22,500 bases of DNA from assembly GCA_009663005.1 (NCBI GenBank), contig CM018915.1:72501-95000 (forward strand), in the 5' to 3' direction. The notes below the pieces were generated by a model. It searched no databases, was not told the origin of the DNA, and was given only the letters and a program-made list of their open reading frames with translations. Both the position numbers and the translations under genes were made by a program. Shown piece after piece: positions 10,101 through 17,949 of this stretch. The stretch's first letter is position 1; each line of letters opens with the position of its first letter. The DNA comes from Actinidia chinensis (lineage: Eukaryota > Streptophyta > Magnoliopsida > Ericales > Actinidiaceae).

Positions 10101-10883
10101 TGGTGAATCGTCCTATAGAGATGATTTAAATTATAGCGAGGAATCCTTTGTCTCGTACCTTCTGCTGTCTCAAGAACCTCGCACTAGTCTCAAAGTTCAC
10201 GGGTGAGGCTATAAATAACATCCCCCTACTGGTAATTGAATCTCAATTGCCTCTCATAACAAGGCAGTGCCAACAGTGGAGGGTATATTTACTTCTCATT
10301 TTGTGTAAAAAAAGTAATATATAAGTGCATACTTAAATGAACTAGTGTTTTGCGCAAGTGCCAACCACACAACCCACTGTTTTTTACCAAATCAAAGCCT
10401 GTCCAAAACGTCCAACTTATCACTCATACATGAAGCATATCTCATGCAGTATGGTACATATCATTCTTTACTATGATATATACATAATATATCCTTACTT
10501 CATCTTTACATATCTTCAAAGACACAAATATACTAATTAGAAAATTTGGAAGATCTACCCTTTCTGGACAGGGTATTATAAAATCGGAAGGTGACACAGA
10601 AGCAGACTTCACAACAACAAAAAAAGAAAGAAAAAGAAAGAAAAGAAAAGAAAAGAAACTCCAAGTTACAAACTTAGTTACGTTCACAATCCTTATTTAC
10701 CAGGAACAGGAAAGTTAAGTTTTCTTGATGCTAAAATATATTAAGGAATGCATACCCATCTTCCTGAGGCGACCAGAGAAATGCAGGGACGGTGGATTGG
10801 AGGGATAGTCCAGAGGGGATCTGAACTGCCAGAAGCAAAACCATCACCAAACCTACTGCAACTTCTCTCATCTTCCGACTCAT
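1054..10883 (-). CDS. Ac45/VOA1/BIG1-like type I membrane protein, 314 aa, 8 exons (whole gene span)
   Basis: Joined coding exons on the minus strand are 10756-10883, 9323-9425, 9098-9157, 8455-8511, 8152-8355, 7987-8071, 7601-7815 and 1054-1146. All introns are GT-AG and the frame stays open for 314 residues. Residues 1 to about 27 form a signal peptide with a leucine/valine-rich core. The mature start carries TVPAFLWSPQ, typical of the plant family. The lumenal part has N-glycosylation sequons at N123, N260 and N264 and cysteines at 78, 152, 167, 205, 268 and 272. About residues 276-299 form one membrane span (GIVLLIILISGLCC at its core), followed by a short tail with DTPTRFEAPQDS. Family knowledge: yeast Voa1 and animal Ac45 assist V-ATPase assembly, and Big1 is an ER protein needed for beta-1,6-glucan; the plant member's role is poorly defined, so ER/V-ATPase function is inference. 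An in-frame TGA at 10905-10907 just upstream supports this start; M5 is an alternative. Intron 7 is 6.45 kb and full of transposon remnants. Confidence 0.88.
1216..1345. repeat. Two direct copies of a 53-bp unit, 77 bp apart
   Basis: Copy 1 is 1216-1268 and copy 2 is 1293-1345. Both run from ATTGCCGTTTGA through AATCCCAAA to CACAAAATCAGTAGAACA, with only a few mismatches. They lie about 70-200 bp from the intron 7 acceptor. This is a local duplication; no function is implied. Confidence 0.8.
2835..3545. mobile_element. Non-autonomous hAT-type element (MITE), 711 bp, with 8-bp target-site duplication
   Basis: Identical GGAGAAAT copies flank the element at 2827-2834 and 3546-3553 (nine bases match if the adjacent A is counted). 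The ends are imperfect inverted repeats: left TAAAAGCGTCCA, right (reverse complement) TAGGGCTGTCCA. Subterminal regions on both sides are dense in GGTTCGG / CCGAACC motifs, as in many plant hAT elements, where such motifs bind transposase. There is no transposase frame. An 8-bp duplication and a TA-starting end are diagnostic of the hAT superfamily. It sits inside intron 7. Confidence 0.82.
4240..4530 (+). mobile_element. Probable Ty3/gypsy-like LTR fragment with TATA box
   Basis: GTGACTAACCTCCTATAAAT (TATA box at 4401-4409) is followed about 60 bp later by AAGCTCCACACTTGGACTTG and a TC tract. The same order, with clear sequence similarity, recurs near 13885-14030. This suggests two diverged LTRs of one family. 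Neither the ends nor a target duplication could be fixed, so the limits are approximate. Confidence 0.4.
4486..4509. repeat. (TC)n microsatellite
   Basis: Twelve uninterrupted TC units downstream of the TATA-bearing LTR-like segment. Likely part of the transcribed LTR leader rather than an independent feature. Confidence 0.9.
5319..6215 (+). mobile_element. Decayed L1-type LINE, ORF2 endonuclease region
   Basis: Conserved APE-like endonuclease blocks appear in order but in changing frames with stops. MITSWNVR (5319-5342) is the domain start. Then come an equivalent of the VYGP strand followed by EDRLKEELWEGL (about 5661-5765) and RAMKDFHFYY (about 5800-5845). DLPLAGGE (about 5859-5882), IDRILVSKVWKEH (about 6071-6109) and DHVPIMLNSGGG (6153-6187), the equivalent of the catalytic SDH region, complete the set. 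The match stops near 6215, before the reverse transcriptase, where other repeat sequence begins. Sequence from 4560 to 5318 may be ORF1 or leader, but I recognise no domain in it. It lies antisense within intron 7 and is dead. Confidence 0.75.
6225..7200. mobile_element. Copia-LTR-like repeat sequence, limits uncertain
   Basis: Begins with GAACGCAGTGGAAATC and then GATTTGGTTCACCATTCC, resembling plant copia LTR sequences with 'acgtggttcacc'. Near 7140-7180 it reads GGTCCTATGGTTTTTTCACC followed by TTTCCACTT, another common copia LTR phrase. There is no open frame with a recognisable domain. These may be two fragments rather than one element. Confidence 0.35.
7601..7815 (-). CDS. Exon 7 of the VOA1/BIG1-like gene
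   Basis: Residues 214-284, with ARYTVLYVSDP, LQRFLAEST, two sequons (N260, N264), a C-x3-C pair (268, 272) and the start of the membrane span (SSLLEGILV). The acceptor is TGCAG|GT and the donor is GTT|GTAAGT. If the donor is not used, the frame reads eight more codons and stops, which would give a protein without a full membrane span. Confidence 0.88.
7987..8071 (-). CDS. Exon 6 of the VOA1/BIG1-like gene
   Basis: Residues 185-212 plus one base of codon 213. The exon is hydrophilic (SRTDKRQKGQ) and then reads ADLVVFCQGNS. The acceptor is AACAG|GAC and the donor is GAAA|GTACGT. Phase 1 joins exon 7 to give serine 213. Confidence 0.83.
8152..8355 (-). CDS. Exon 5 of the VOA1/BIG1-like gene
   Basis: Sixty-eight codons (residues 117-184). 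It begins VSFTSANFSLAFPYIAA, with a glycosylation sequon at N123, and goes on through an acidic run (SEEEEAIES) and two cysteines (152 and 167). The acceptor is AACAG|GTC. The donor is CAC|GTAAGT, a near-consensus plant donor. SLAFPYIAA is one of the best conserved blocks of the plant family. Confidence 0.88.
8455..8511 (-). CDS. Exon 4 of the VOA1/BIG1-like gene
   Basis: Nineteen codons, FLDISGTKYVDSSFVDLLK (residues 98-116), with acceptor TTACAG|TTC and donor AAG|GTAACC. It is phase 0 on both sides, so skipping it would keep the frame. Confidence 0.83.
8813..8826 (+). repeat. Possible SINE B-box inside intron 3
   Basis: AAGTTCGAGCCTCC resembles the RNA polymerase III B box. A matching A box upstream is weak, so a degraded tRNA-derived SINE is only a possibility. 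Confidence 0.2.
9098..9157 (-). CDS. Exon 3 of the VOA1/BIG1-like gene
   Basis: Sixty bases encoding CSGKEIQHPVDVALLFVGRE (residues 78-97). The DVALLFVGRE strand-like block is characteristic of the family. The acceptor is TTCAG|TGC and the donor is GAG|GTAAGA, both phase 0. Confidence 0.87.
9323..9425 (-). CDS. Exon 2 of the VOA1/BIG1-like gene
   Basis: Encodes residues 44-77, including EAVNYQTLSPKDLAKSVL and GGWSNLL, blocks I recognise from the plant family. The acceptor is CTACAG|A and the donor is CTG|GTATTG. The exon is too short to stand out as an open frame by itself. Confidence 0.85.
9426..10755 (-). other. Intron 1 of the VOA1/BIG1-like gene (1330 bp)
   Basis: No gene inside. It holds a (TC)n run at 10014-10029, a purine tract of AAAAG/AAAG units at about 10619-10659, and a short stretch rich in GGTT/CGGTTT motifs (about 9570-9700) that may be an old hAT-type remnant without recognisable ends. 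Confidence 0.7.
10619..10659. repeat. (AAAAG)n/(AAAG)n purine tract
   Basis: Repeated AAAAG and AAAG units on the plus strand, which is pyrimidine-rich on the coding strand of the gene. Low-complexity sequence in intron 1. Confidence 0.85.
10756..10883 (-). CDS. Exon 1 of the VOA1/BIG1-like gene
   Basis: Encodes residues 1-42 plus two bases of codon 43. It contains the signal peptide (basic SRKMR start, then VGLVMVLLLAV) and the VPAFLWSP motif. The donor is GG|GTATGC; reading past it gives a stop within about 10 codons. Phase 2 joins exactly with exon 2 to make a glycine codon. Confidence 0.85.
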
Positions 10884-11400
10884 CTTCCTAGTTCCTACTC
10901 CACGTCAACAAACAAAAAATAAATTAAAATTCCAGCAACCCAGAGGTGTAGATTCTGGTTAATTTATCTGGTTATGTAGCATTGATGATGTAATTTTCTG
11001 GTTCAATAACAGAAACTTAAAAAGTATCGGTGCAAAAAACAATCTTGGATCATTCAATAAAATAATAATGTGAGAATACAAAACAAAAGACGATTCGAAT
11101 TGAAATCTAGCTCCAAGATTTCGAAACGCAAACCTAGGAAGGGTCGATGTGTAGCGCAAAACTGAGAACAATTGATCGATCTGACCATTTCGTTCTTCTT
11201 TCCTTTGGGGATGGTGTTGTGTTGGGATTTGCTGGATCGACGATAAGGCGATGATTTGAGACTCTGCTGGGAAGTCCTTTCGCGTAGTGTTTGATTGTTG
11301 GAGAAAAGGCACCCGCGTGGGTGGGTGGGTATACACGGTATTCGGAGTTTGGGTTGTTGCTTTGTCCAAAAAAAAATTTGTGGCCCACCCTGGATCAATA
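10884..11400 (-). promoter_or_regulatory. Probable 5' UTR and promoter of the VOA1/BIG1-like gene
   Basis: This is the most GC-rich stretch upstream of the start codon, at about 11120-11340, set between AT-rich flanks. A plausible 5' UTR donor, CCTAG|GTTTGC, lies near 11133, with AG acceptors just before the ATG, so a leader intron of about 240 bp is possible. GGGTGGGCCA at 11381-11390 (minus strand) contains TGGGCC, a TCP site II element common in plant housekeeping promoters. No convincing TATA box is seen. The 163-codon frame over this region (10959-11450) matches no family and is probably fortuitous. Confidence 0.4.
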
Positions 11401-12233
11401 ATATGGTCACAATTATTATTTGTGCAAGGCACATTAGTTAGATTATTCATGAAAATAAAATATCCAACATTAATAATTATGTAATTAAATTATATTTGTA
11501 TCTATCAATAATGAACGTAATCAAATTATGTGACTACTGATAATGCAATTCTATTTTTTTTGATTAATTACAGTTTATTCTCTCAAACTATTTTTTTTGT
11601 TACTTTATAAACTAAAAATACTTACAAATCATCCTATTTAACTATTATAATTTGATAATTAGAACTTTCCATGTTAGTGACAAAGATTACAAATAGCTTT
11701 AAAGTAAACAATAAAATAAAATACCCTTCAATTTTATTATACTTTACCCCCTTAAATTATACATATTTTTTATTTTACCCCTTTAAATTAAAAACCGTTA
11801 CAAGTCATTCCAAAATTCAAAATTCTAAAAAAAAATCACAAATTTTATCCACTATTTGGATGTTCATTCACCCCAATACACAACACAACATACAACAAGA
11901 ATCCACAAAAATTCTACACTCATCTTTCTCTACAAAAAAATAGGATTATGGATCAATACCACAAATCTATACACATTTTGTTTTAAATGTTTCTTATTTA
12001 TATAACAAATGATACAATGCAATAAAAAAAATAGACCACGAATTCTAATTTGAAAAAAAATATATTGATATAAAGGCGTGTGAACTCTGGGAGGTTTCGA
12101 TTAAAATCATTAGTTATTTGATATTTTTGTTATTTATAAATTTGAACTAAAGTGAACTAACTTAATACAAATTAGGTACATCTCATTTTAATACGTATCT
12201 ATTTATATAATATATTAATAGAGTATTATATAT
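11401..12233. other. AT-rich intergenic stretch without gene
   Basis: Very AT-rich. Around 11725-11795 a motif of the type TACCCCTTAAATTA recurs three times with variation, which is repeat-like. I see no coding frame with a domain. Confidence 0.5.
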
Positions 12234-12427
12234 GGCTCCGTTTGGTAATGCTTAAAAACCAAGATTTTTTTAATCTTGCTACCAAAAAAATTAAAAAATT
12301 TTGGCTTTTTTGCTTTTCTGGATTTACTTTAGCTAAAAAGAAGCAAAAAAATAAAAATAAAAAAGTAAAAAAACCAATTAAAAAAAGCCTGCTGAAAAGC
12401 AAAAAAAAATTAATTCCCAACGGAGCC
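12234..12427. mobile_element. Small MITE-like element with terminal inverted repeats
   Basis: The left end is GGCTCCGTTTGG. The reverse complement of the right end begins GGCTCCGTTGGG, so 11 of 12 bases match. A TAT triplet flanks both sides (12231-12233 and 12428-12430), consistent with a 3-bp target duplication as in Tourist/PIF-Harbinger elements, though TAT is not the usual TWA. The interior is A/T-rich, and T-tracts left and A-tracts right allow extended fold-back. Length is 194 bp. Confidence 0.65.
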
Positions 12428-12610
12428 TATGTATAGAAAAATACATAAAATTATATATACATATGCAGATACATTAGTGAAGTTGCAATGCCTTGCTAAG
12501 GGAGAAAAAAATATAATTTATCAATCATAGAGTTGTAAAAGGTGAGTTTTGTCACAGGAGAGAGATAAATAAAAAAATAAAGAGTGAGAAAGAGAGTGAT
12601 GAAGGATAAA

Positions 12611-13007
12611 TCTCGTTACTTGACGTAGTAAAAAAAGATTGTTATTGTTAGATCGAGTGCAGAGGTAGAATTTTGTGTCATGATCCAAAGAGTATGTGAA
12701 TTGTTATGGATCATAAAGATAATCTTGATAGAGCTGAGATTAGCACTATCGGGGGTCTATGAGACTCTATTATGATAACAAAGATGCCATTAATATTGCA
12801 CACAATCCGGTTCAACATAATATAACCAAATATGTGGAGATTGACAGATACATTATCAAAGAAAAGTTAAGAGAGTGTTTGATTTGTACTCCATTTGTGA
12901 AGACTTGAGACCAACTAGTTGATATTCTAACTAAAGGGATAGCTAATAGGTCGTTTTATCACATTCTTAGCAAGCTGGGCACGAGAGATATTTTTACACC
13001 AACTTAA
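12611..13007 (+). mobile_element. Ty1/copia pol fragment: RNase H C-terminal end
   Basis: About 12641-12730 reads VIVRSSAEVEF, the typical copia RNase H block (consensus VVARSSAEAEF), then CELLWIIKIIL. After a frameshift, 12765-13007 reads YYDNKDAINIAHNPVQHN, TKYVEIDRYIIKEKL, CTPFVKT, a TGA, then DQLVDILTKG and LSKLGTRDIF to the stop at 13005. This is the usual end of copia pol. Stops and a frameshift show that it is dead. Confidence 0.87.
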
Positions 13008-13014
13008 GGGAAAG

Positions 13015-13178
13015 TGTTAGATATTAGCTTACTTTTGTCATCTTTTTATTATTGAAGATCATATATGTAATTAGTTGTGTCTTGGAATTAATATAAAAGT
13101 GAGAGGTGTACTAATCTCTACCCTAATTTTTCTAGTTCATTCCATTTCATAATATTCTTCAATCTCTATCTCTGCGAA
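13015..13178 (+). mobile_element. Copia LTR, about 165 bp
   Basis: A polypurine tract (AAGGGAAAG, 13006-13014) directly follows the pol stop, then TGTTAGATATTAGC begins with TG as LTRs do. GAGTATCGGAG at 13180-13190 resembles the tRNA-Met primer-binding site TGGTATCAGAG, which puts the LTR 3' end just before it. The exact 3' end is uncertain. Confidence 0.62.
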
Positions 13179-13193
13179 GGAGTATCGGAGTTT

Positions 13194-13430
13194 CAGTCCT
13201 TTTCTGCCATTGCTACTCTAGCCCATATAGGTGCTTCCACTACTTGTGTTGCTACTCATATTTCTTGTGTCATTGATTCGGGTGCTTCCAACCACATGAC
13301 TGGCACTACTTTGATTCTCTCTGATGTTTTTACCTCTTGTCGCCTTCCTCGTGTCACTCTTGCATATGGTTCCACTTCACATATAACTAGTTTAGGTAGC
13401 TGCGTAGCGCTTGTTTGTCTTATTCCCTGG
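13194..13430 (+). mobile_element. Ty1/copia gag-pol protease fragment
   Basis: An open frame reads FSAIATLAHIGAS, then CVIDSGASNHMTG, the copia aspartic protease motif (D-S-G-A-S-x-H-M), followed by LILSDVF and VTLAYGSTSHI. The frame decays at about 13430-13450. It starts right after the LTR and primer-binding site, so gag has been deleted. Confidence 0.83.
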
Positions 13431-13489
13431 AAAACAAAAGAAATATACTAAGAAATATGAATATTTTGGCGTGTCCACGAATCTTTGAA

Positions 13490-14205
13490 ATGGAAATTAG
13501 ATGACTCTAACACTTAGACATATACATGCACTTGACACTCATATCTGAGTCCATGTAACATTAGAGGACACACATGTTTAGGATTAAGCCAAACTCACTC
13601 CAAGTACTGAAACTCCGCAGGGTCAAACTTAGGACTCCTCAGTAGGAGTCATCATTCATAATAGGATCCAAGTAGTGTTGTGACTTGGAGCTGAAAAGGA
13701 TCAGTCCAGCTAAAAGAGACCGGACTATTAGAGCCCTTGTATGGAATCTCACTAAAAAGGATGTACTCCTAACTACTTGATGACATATCAACATATCCTA
13801 ACTTCCTTATCCGTTACTCCCGTGCTCTAAACAACTTAACCGAAATAATCCACGACGTGCGGTCCTCATGGGTGGAGAAGTACCTTGTGACTAGCCGCCT
13901 ATAAATAGTAGGCTATAGCTACACTCTCATAGCTATTACCGATTTGCCTCTCCATGTCCCTCACCTTCCCTGACATCCTACTCCTAGAGCTTCTGCACTT
14001 GAGTTTTAGGAGTTGCATTCTCTCTCTCTCACACACACACAAACAGTCGGCTGCTTTTCTCTCTTGAATAACCATCTCCGGATCTAATTCAAAGCACATA
14101 TTGATATATATTAAGTGATTTTTTCCGCACTTTTAAGTATTATTGCGTGTATGAATTGTTCATCTTAATCGTGTTATGGCGCAAGTATATTAAATTGTCG
14201 TGCAG
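13490..14205 (+). mobile_element. Probable Ty3/gypsy-like LTR with TATA box
   Basis: The core GTGACTAGCCGCCTATAAAT (TATA box 13899-13907), then GAGCTTCTGCACTTGAG and a CT/CA repeat (about 14017-14042), parallels the segment at 4389-4509. ACTTGAG plus a short GGAG stretch is common downstream of gypsy LTR promoters. The 3' limit is set loosely at GTGCAG near 14205. No internal gypsy coding sequence was found. Confidence 0.4.
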
Positions 14206-15554
14206 GACTAACAGATGCCTAAAGAATCCGTGGAAGAGACAGGGCGTACGAAGGAAGGATTTGCAAGTCAGCAAGCCGAAGAGTTGCAGAGCAAGAGTTG
14301 AAAGAAGTCCGACTAGTTTGTGATATGCTGGACCGATCGGAGGAGCAACAAATTGTTGAAAGATAATCCAACCAGTCTAGCTTTGCCTAACCAGTACAAG
14401 TTTTGCACCTTTATTTCCTCTCACTCTCTAGAAAACTAGCCTAAAGATCTCGACAAAACTCTCAAGTGTAAGTCCTTCTTTTCTCGAAGTGTAGAAAGAC
14501 TTACAATATAGAAAATCCGTGTCTTTGTGTTCTTTCAATTAGCCCCCATGCTTGTCTTGCTCAACAACATCTCTTTGGTTGCTCAACCACTCTCTCACAT
14601 CTCTCAACCGCTCCCTCACTCATGGGATTTCACTATGTCAAAATATCTTGAGATAAGTGGGTTATAAAACATCAATGTTCAATCAGAAAGGACCTTAGCA
14701 GTTGTGATTTGACGTGTGTTGGGAGCCCTGACCGGTCTAGGATTTGTCTGATTGGTCGGGCTTATGGATTGGCTCTGTACTCTGCTCAAGCCCCGACCGG
14801 TCCATGCCATCTTAACATATTTGATACAACTCAGTGATACAAATCGATATTTCAAACTCCATCAAACAAACAATATTTATACTTTTTCTACTTGCACCGC
14901 ACTTGATCTTGAAATTCGAGCTCCTTGTGGAAATGACCTCGGGACTTCTGAGTATTACGCTTCACTGGTAGATTCCTATGCTTAGGAATTGCAAACGAAA
15001 AATAAATATCAGAAAGTGACAAGCAGGATCCCTTGTGTCAAATGTGTAGATTGCTCAACTGACCTTTCCCTTGGCATTGGTCAAGACTACCTACAACTAC
15101 GATTGAGATTCCTTACAGGATATGAATGAACTTGGTGGAATTGTGCAAGCTTACGATTGTATGACCACTCAATTATTTTGGAGCATTTTTGCGAGGTTCA
15201 CATTAAACAAGGTTTCTATTGGGAGCAATTACACACCACCGTTTGTGTGCATTTCGCATCCTAGTCAAGAAGCCTTTTGCATCAAGCAAAGGAACACAAA
15301 ACTAGGCTTGGATCAAGGATGGGCTCTCAGTCACAAAAGGGAATCAACTTGTTTTTTTTCTGAAAACTTGAAAAGATAAAAATTGCTCTTTCCATCTTGA
15401 AATGAAAACTTTACCTAATTGAGTTGAAGTTGAAATTTGTGTGTTTCTATTCTTCTTTTGGTATCTTAATGTATATAAGTCAAGTTAGAGGTGAATTATG
15501 TACCAATTTCTCTGTTTCCAACACACTGGATTATCTAAGATTGCCCTTTTTAGG
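14206..15554 (+). other. Repeat-like sequence without recognisable gene
   Basis: Contains recurrent GACCGGTC/GACCGATCGG-type words (14330, 14730, 14795), suggesting retrotransposon internal or flanking DNA. A frame of 85 codons at 15122-15379 follows a possible acceptor but resembles nothing I know. Confidence 0.35.
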
Positions 15555-17949
15555 CAAAATTTCTTGAAAGATGTATTTTGTGAATATTTGCTCGTTGCTG
15601 TTGTCTTTGGATGTCTTTTCTCAAGTCCTTGTTGCTTCTTACAAACCTCAATGTAGAGCTAGATTAGTTTTGAACCTCCAAAAACAACTGTCAAAAGAAT
15701 GCTTTTGCATTAGGACTTCTCGAAAGCAAGCACAGACAGATCAACCTTGTTGATGGATATGAAACCTGTTAAGTCCAAATAGCTGGAAGCATCAGTAGTT
15801 GCCCACCCAGAGTGTTGTACCACCACTTCAACCCTCTTATATCCACCTGAGGAGAAAGGTAAACCACAACTTGAAAAATACATTAACTAACTTTAAAGGG
15901 TAAGTAGCTAAGGTACTGTTGATTACTTGTTCATTTATTTTCTTTAGGAACCCAGGACAAACCAACAAAACAGGCTTCTGAGAGCCCCTCAACTTCTTTC
16001 CAATAGTCTGAGGACTCTTCAGGATAATTGCAATCTATGTGGTTAAAATCTTCTACAACACAGGTATCAAGCAGTGGGTAGCTGTTATTGAGATGTTTGA
16101 TTCCCTCTCAATTAACAAGTCCAAGTCTATTCAGAAGTCTAAGATTGAACTACATGAAACACCATCAATCTCCAAGAGGTTAACTGGGCAGACACTTTCT
16201 CTCCCAAAGGCACCTAGTGGAATGCCAAATTCAAATGATGAACAAACTAATCTTGTGAAATCTACTATTGGAAATGGGAAACATTGGCCTACAAGCATTG
16301 AGCGCTCATATTTTGAATATGAGAAGGGCATTAATCTCCATTTTATCATGCTTCAATTGTCGACTCAACTCCCAACTTGAATGCAGAAGTTAGCCAACCT
16401 AGCACTGCAGCACGCAAAAACTAGTCTGGTGGAATTGCATCATCTTTTACACCCTTGCTTCCAACTTTGATTCTATCATCATCTCCACTGATCCATCCTT
16501 CATTACCTCTCCCAGCTTTATCAAATCCAACTGCACCAACCACAATCTTAATGGGCAGTTCATCAACGAGTTCCAAATTCAGTACAATTGGTAGTCGAAC
16601 AAACTTGCTTTCATCATTATCTGTCTCTTCCTCTCCAATTCTTTCTTCTAGCTCCTCCTTTCAAGTTCCTGAAAAACCAGTGCCCTCAACTATGCCCATT
16701 TTTCCATGAGTTTTAAAACCGAGTCCCCCAAGAGAGAGCTACAGCCTTCTATACTAAAGCGTAGTTCTAAATCAGATGAGAGTTCTACAATTTAAGGTCA
16801 ATCTCCAAAGCTTGAGTCTGCATTTACTTTAAAGTTCGAGTCTTCATCGCAATCCATGCCTTCAAGTGAACCTTCAGTGAGTAACTGATTTTTAGTGGCA
16901 TGGCAACTTCTACAACAACTTTAGCATTGAACTCTAAACCAGTAAAGCCATTAGCAACGGATGTTCTTTCTACAGCAGTTCTATCAACTTCTAGTAGTGC
17001 CAATGATGGAACAAATGAGAGTCCAGATGTTGCGGTCAACTAGGAGATGAGATGGAGGAGGAAGTTTCTGAGATAAGTCAGACAACTGAACTCACTTTAG
17101 GAGGCCTTGGGACTTTTGGGATTAGATCTACCCCAAATCCAATTGTTGCCAAGCCAAATCCGTTTGGTGTGACATTTTCTAATGTAGCACCAACTCCAGC
17201 TAACTCTCCTTTTAATATGACTATTCCTACAAGAGAGCTGTTTCGACCTACATCCTTCAAATTCCAGTCTCCGCAGTCTTTCCAATCTTCTCAGTTAACA
17301 AATTTTAGTGCATTCTCCTATGGCTTTAGCATTGGAACCACTCCTCAAATTTCTTCAGGAAGTGGATTTGGTCAGCCAGCATAGATAGGATCAGGGTAGC
17401 AAACTTTAGGATCAGTTCTTGGAATGTTTGGACAATCAAGACAGCTTGGTGGTGTTCTACCTGGTATAAGTGCCTCCTCTACTAGTGGTTTCGGTGGTGG
17501 TTTGGTCAGTTCTCATTCCAATGGTGTGTTTGCTTCTAGCAGTGGTGGGTTTGCTACTCTTGCTTCAGCTGGTGGTGGGTTCGCCGGTGTTGCTTCAGCT
17601 GGAGGTGGATTTGCCTCAGCTGGTGGTGGGTTCTCTGATATTACCTCAGCCGGAGGAGGATTTGTTGCTGCTCTTTCAACCGGTGGTGGTTCTACGGGAG
17701 TTGCTGCTGGCAGTGGATTCCCCAGTTCATGTAGCTTCTTTTCTCTCACTTCATTGGCAGCATCTAAGACATGTATGTTTGGCTTACATTAACAGTAAGA
17801 TTGTCACCGATGTCTGTTAAAACTCTAAAGGTGGTGGATTTGGAGCCTTTAACGGCCAACGAGGAAATGTTGGTTTCTCTGCATTTGGTGGCAGTGCAGG
17901 AGGGGCTACGAGACCTCCGTCTGCGCTCTTCACACAAATGAGAAAATAA
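15555..17949 (+). pseudogene. NUP214: NUP214-like nucleoporin pseudogene, C-terminal FG-repeat half
   Basis: Plant NUP214 is the cytoplasmic-side FG nucleoporin used in mRNA export. Recognisable blocks in order start with SYKPQCRAR and then SFEPPKTTVKRMLLH (15666-15710). A retained GT-AG intron follows (15859-15947), then serine-rich sequence (about 16455-16710). TPNPIVAKPNPFGVTFSN through ELFRPTSFKFQSPQ and SGFGQPA fills 17130-17381, with GMFGQSRQLGG after it. A GGGF-repeat tract lies at about 17566-17690. The end is GGGFGAFNGQRG, FSAFGGSAGG and LFTQMRK with TAA at 17947-17949. Stops at 17382 and 17397, many stops at 16710-17040 and a frameshift before 17827 rule out function. The kept intron argues against a retrocopy. 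The N-terminal propeller and coiled coil are absent. Confidence 0.85.
15859..15947 (+). other. Retained intron within the NUP214 pseudogene
   Basis: GAGAAAG|GTAAAC at the donor and TTTCTTTAG|GA at the acceptor; removing it joins EEK to GTQDKP in phase. This shows descent from genomic DNA, not from a spliced transcript. Confidence 0.55.

Noticed and set aside
10959..11450. 163-codon minus-strand frame, the longest in the window
   Set aside because: It overlaps the probable leader and promoter of the VOA1-like gene, has low-complexity composition and no domain, and two other frames on the same strand are also open there, which argues for chance openness.
12226..12436. Overlapping lysine-rich and phenylalanine-rich frames on both strands
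   Set aside because: They come from the A and T tracts of the inverted-repeat element.
15122..15379. 85-codon plus-strand frame upstream of the NUP214 relic, preceded by TTACAG
   Set aside because: I considered it as a NUP214 exon, but the translation does not match any part of that protein I know, and it has no other recognisable family.
17513..17749. Minus-strand frame rich in PPPAEA repeats
   Set aside because: It is the complement of the GGGF-coding repeat of the NUP214 relic; the proline repeat is a shadow.
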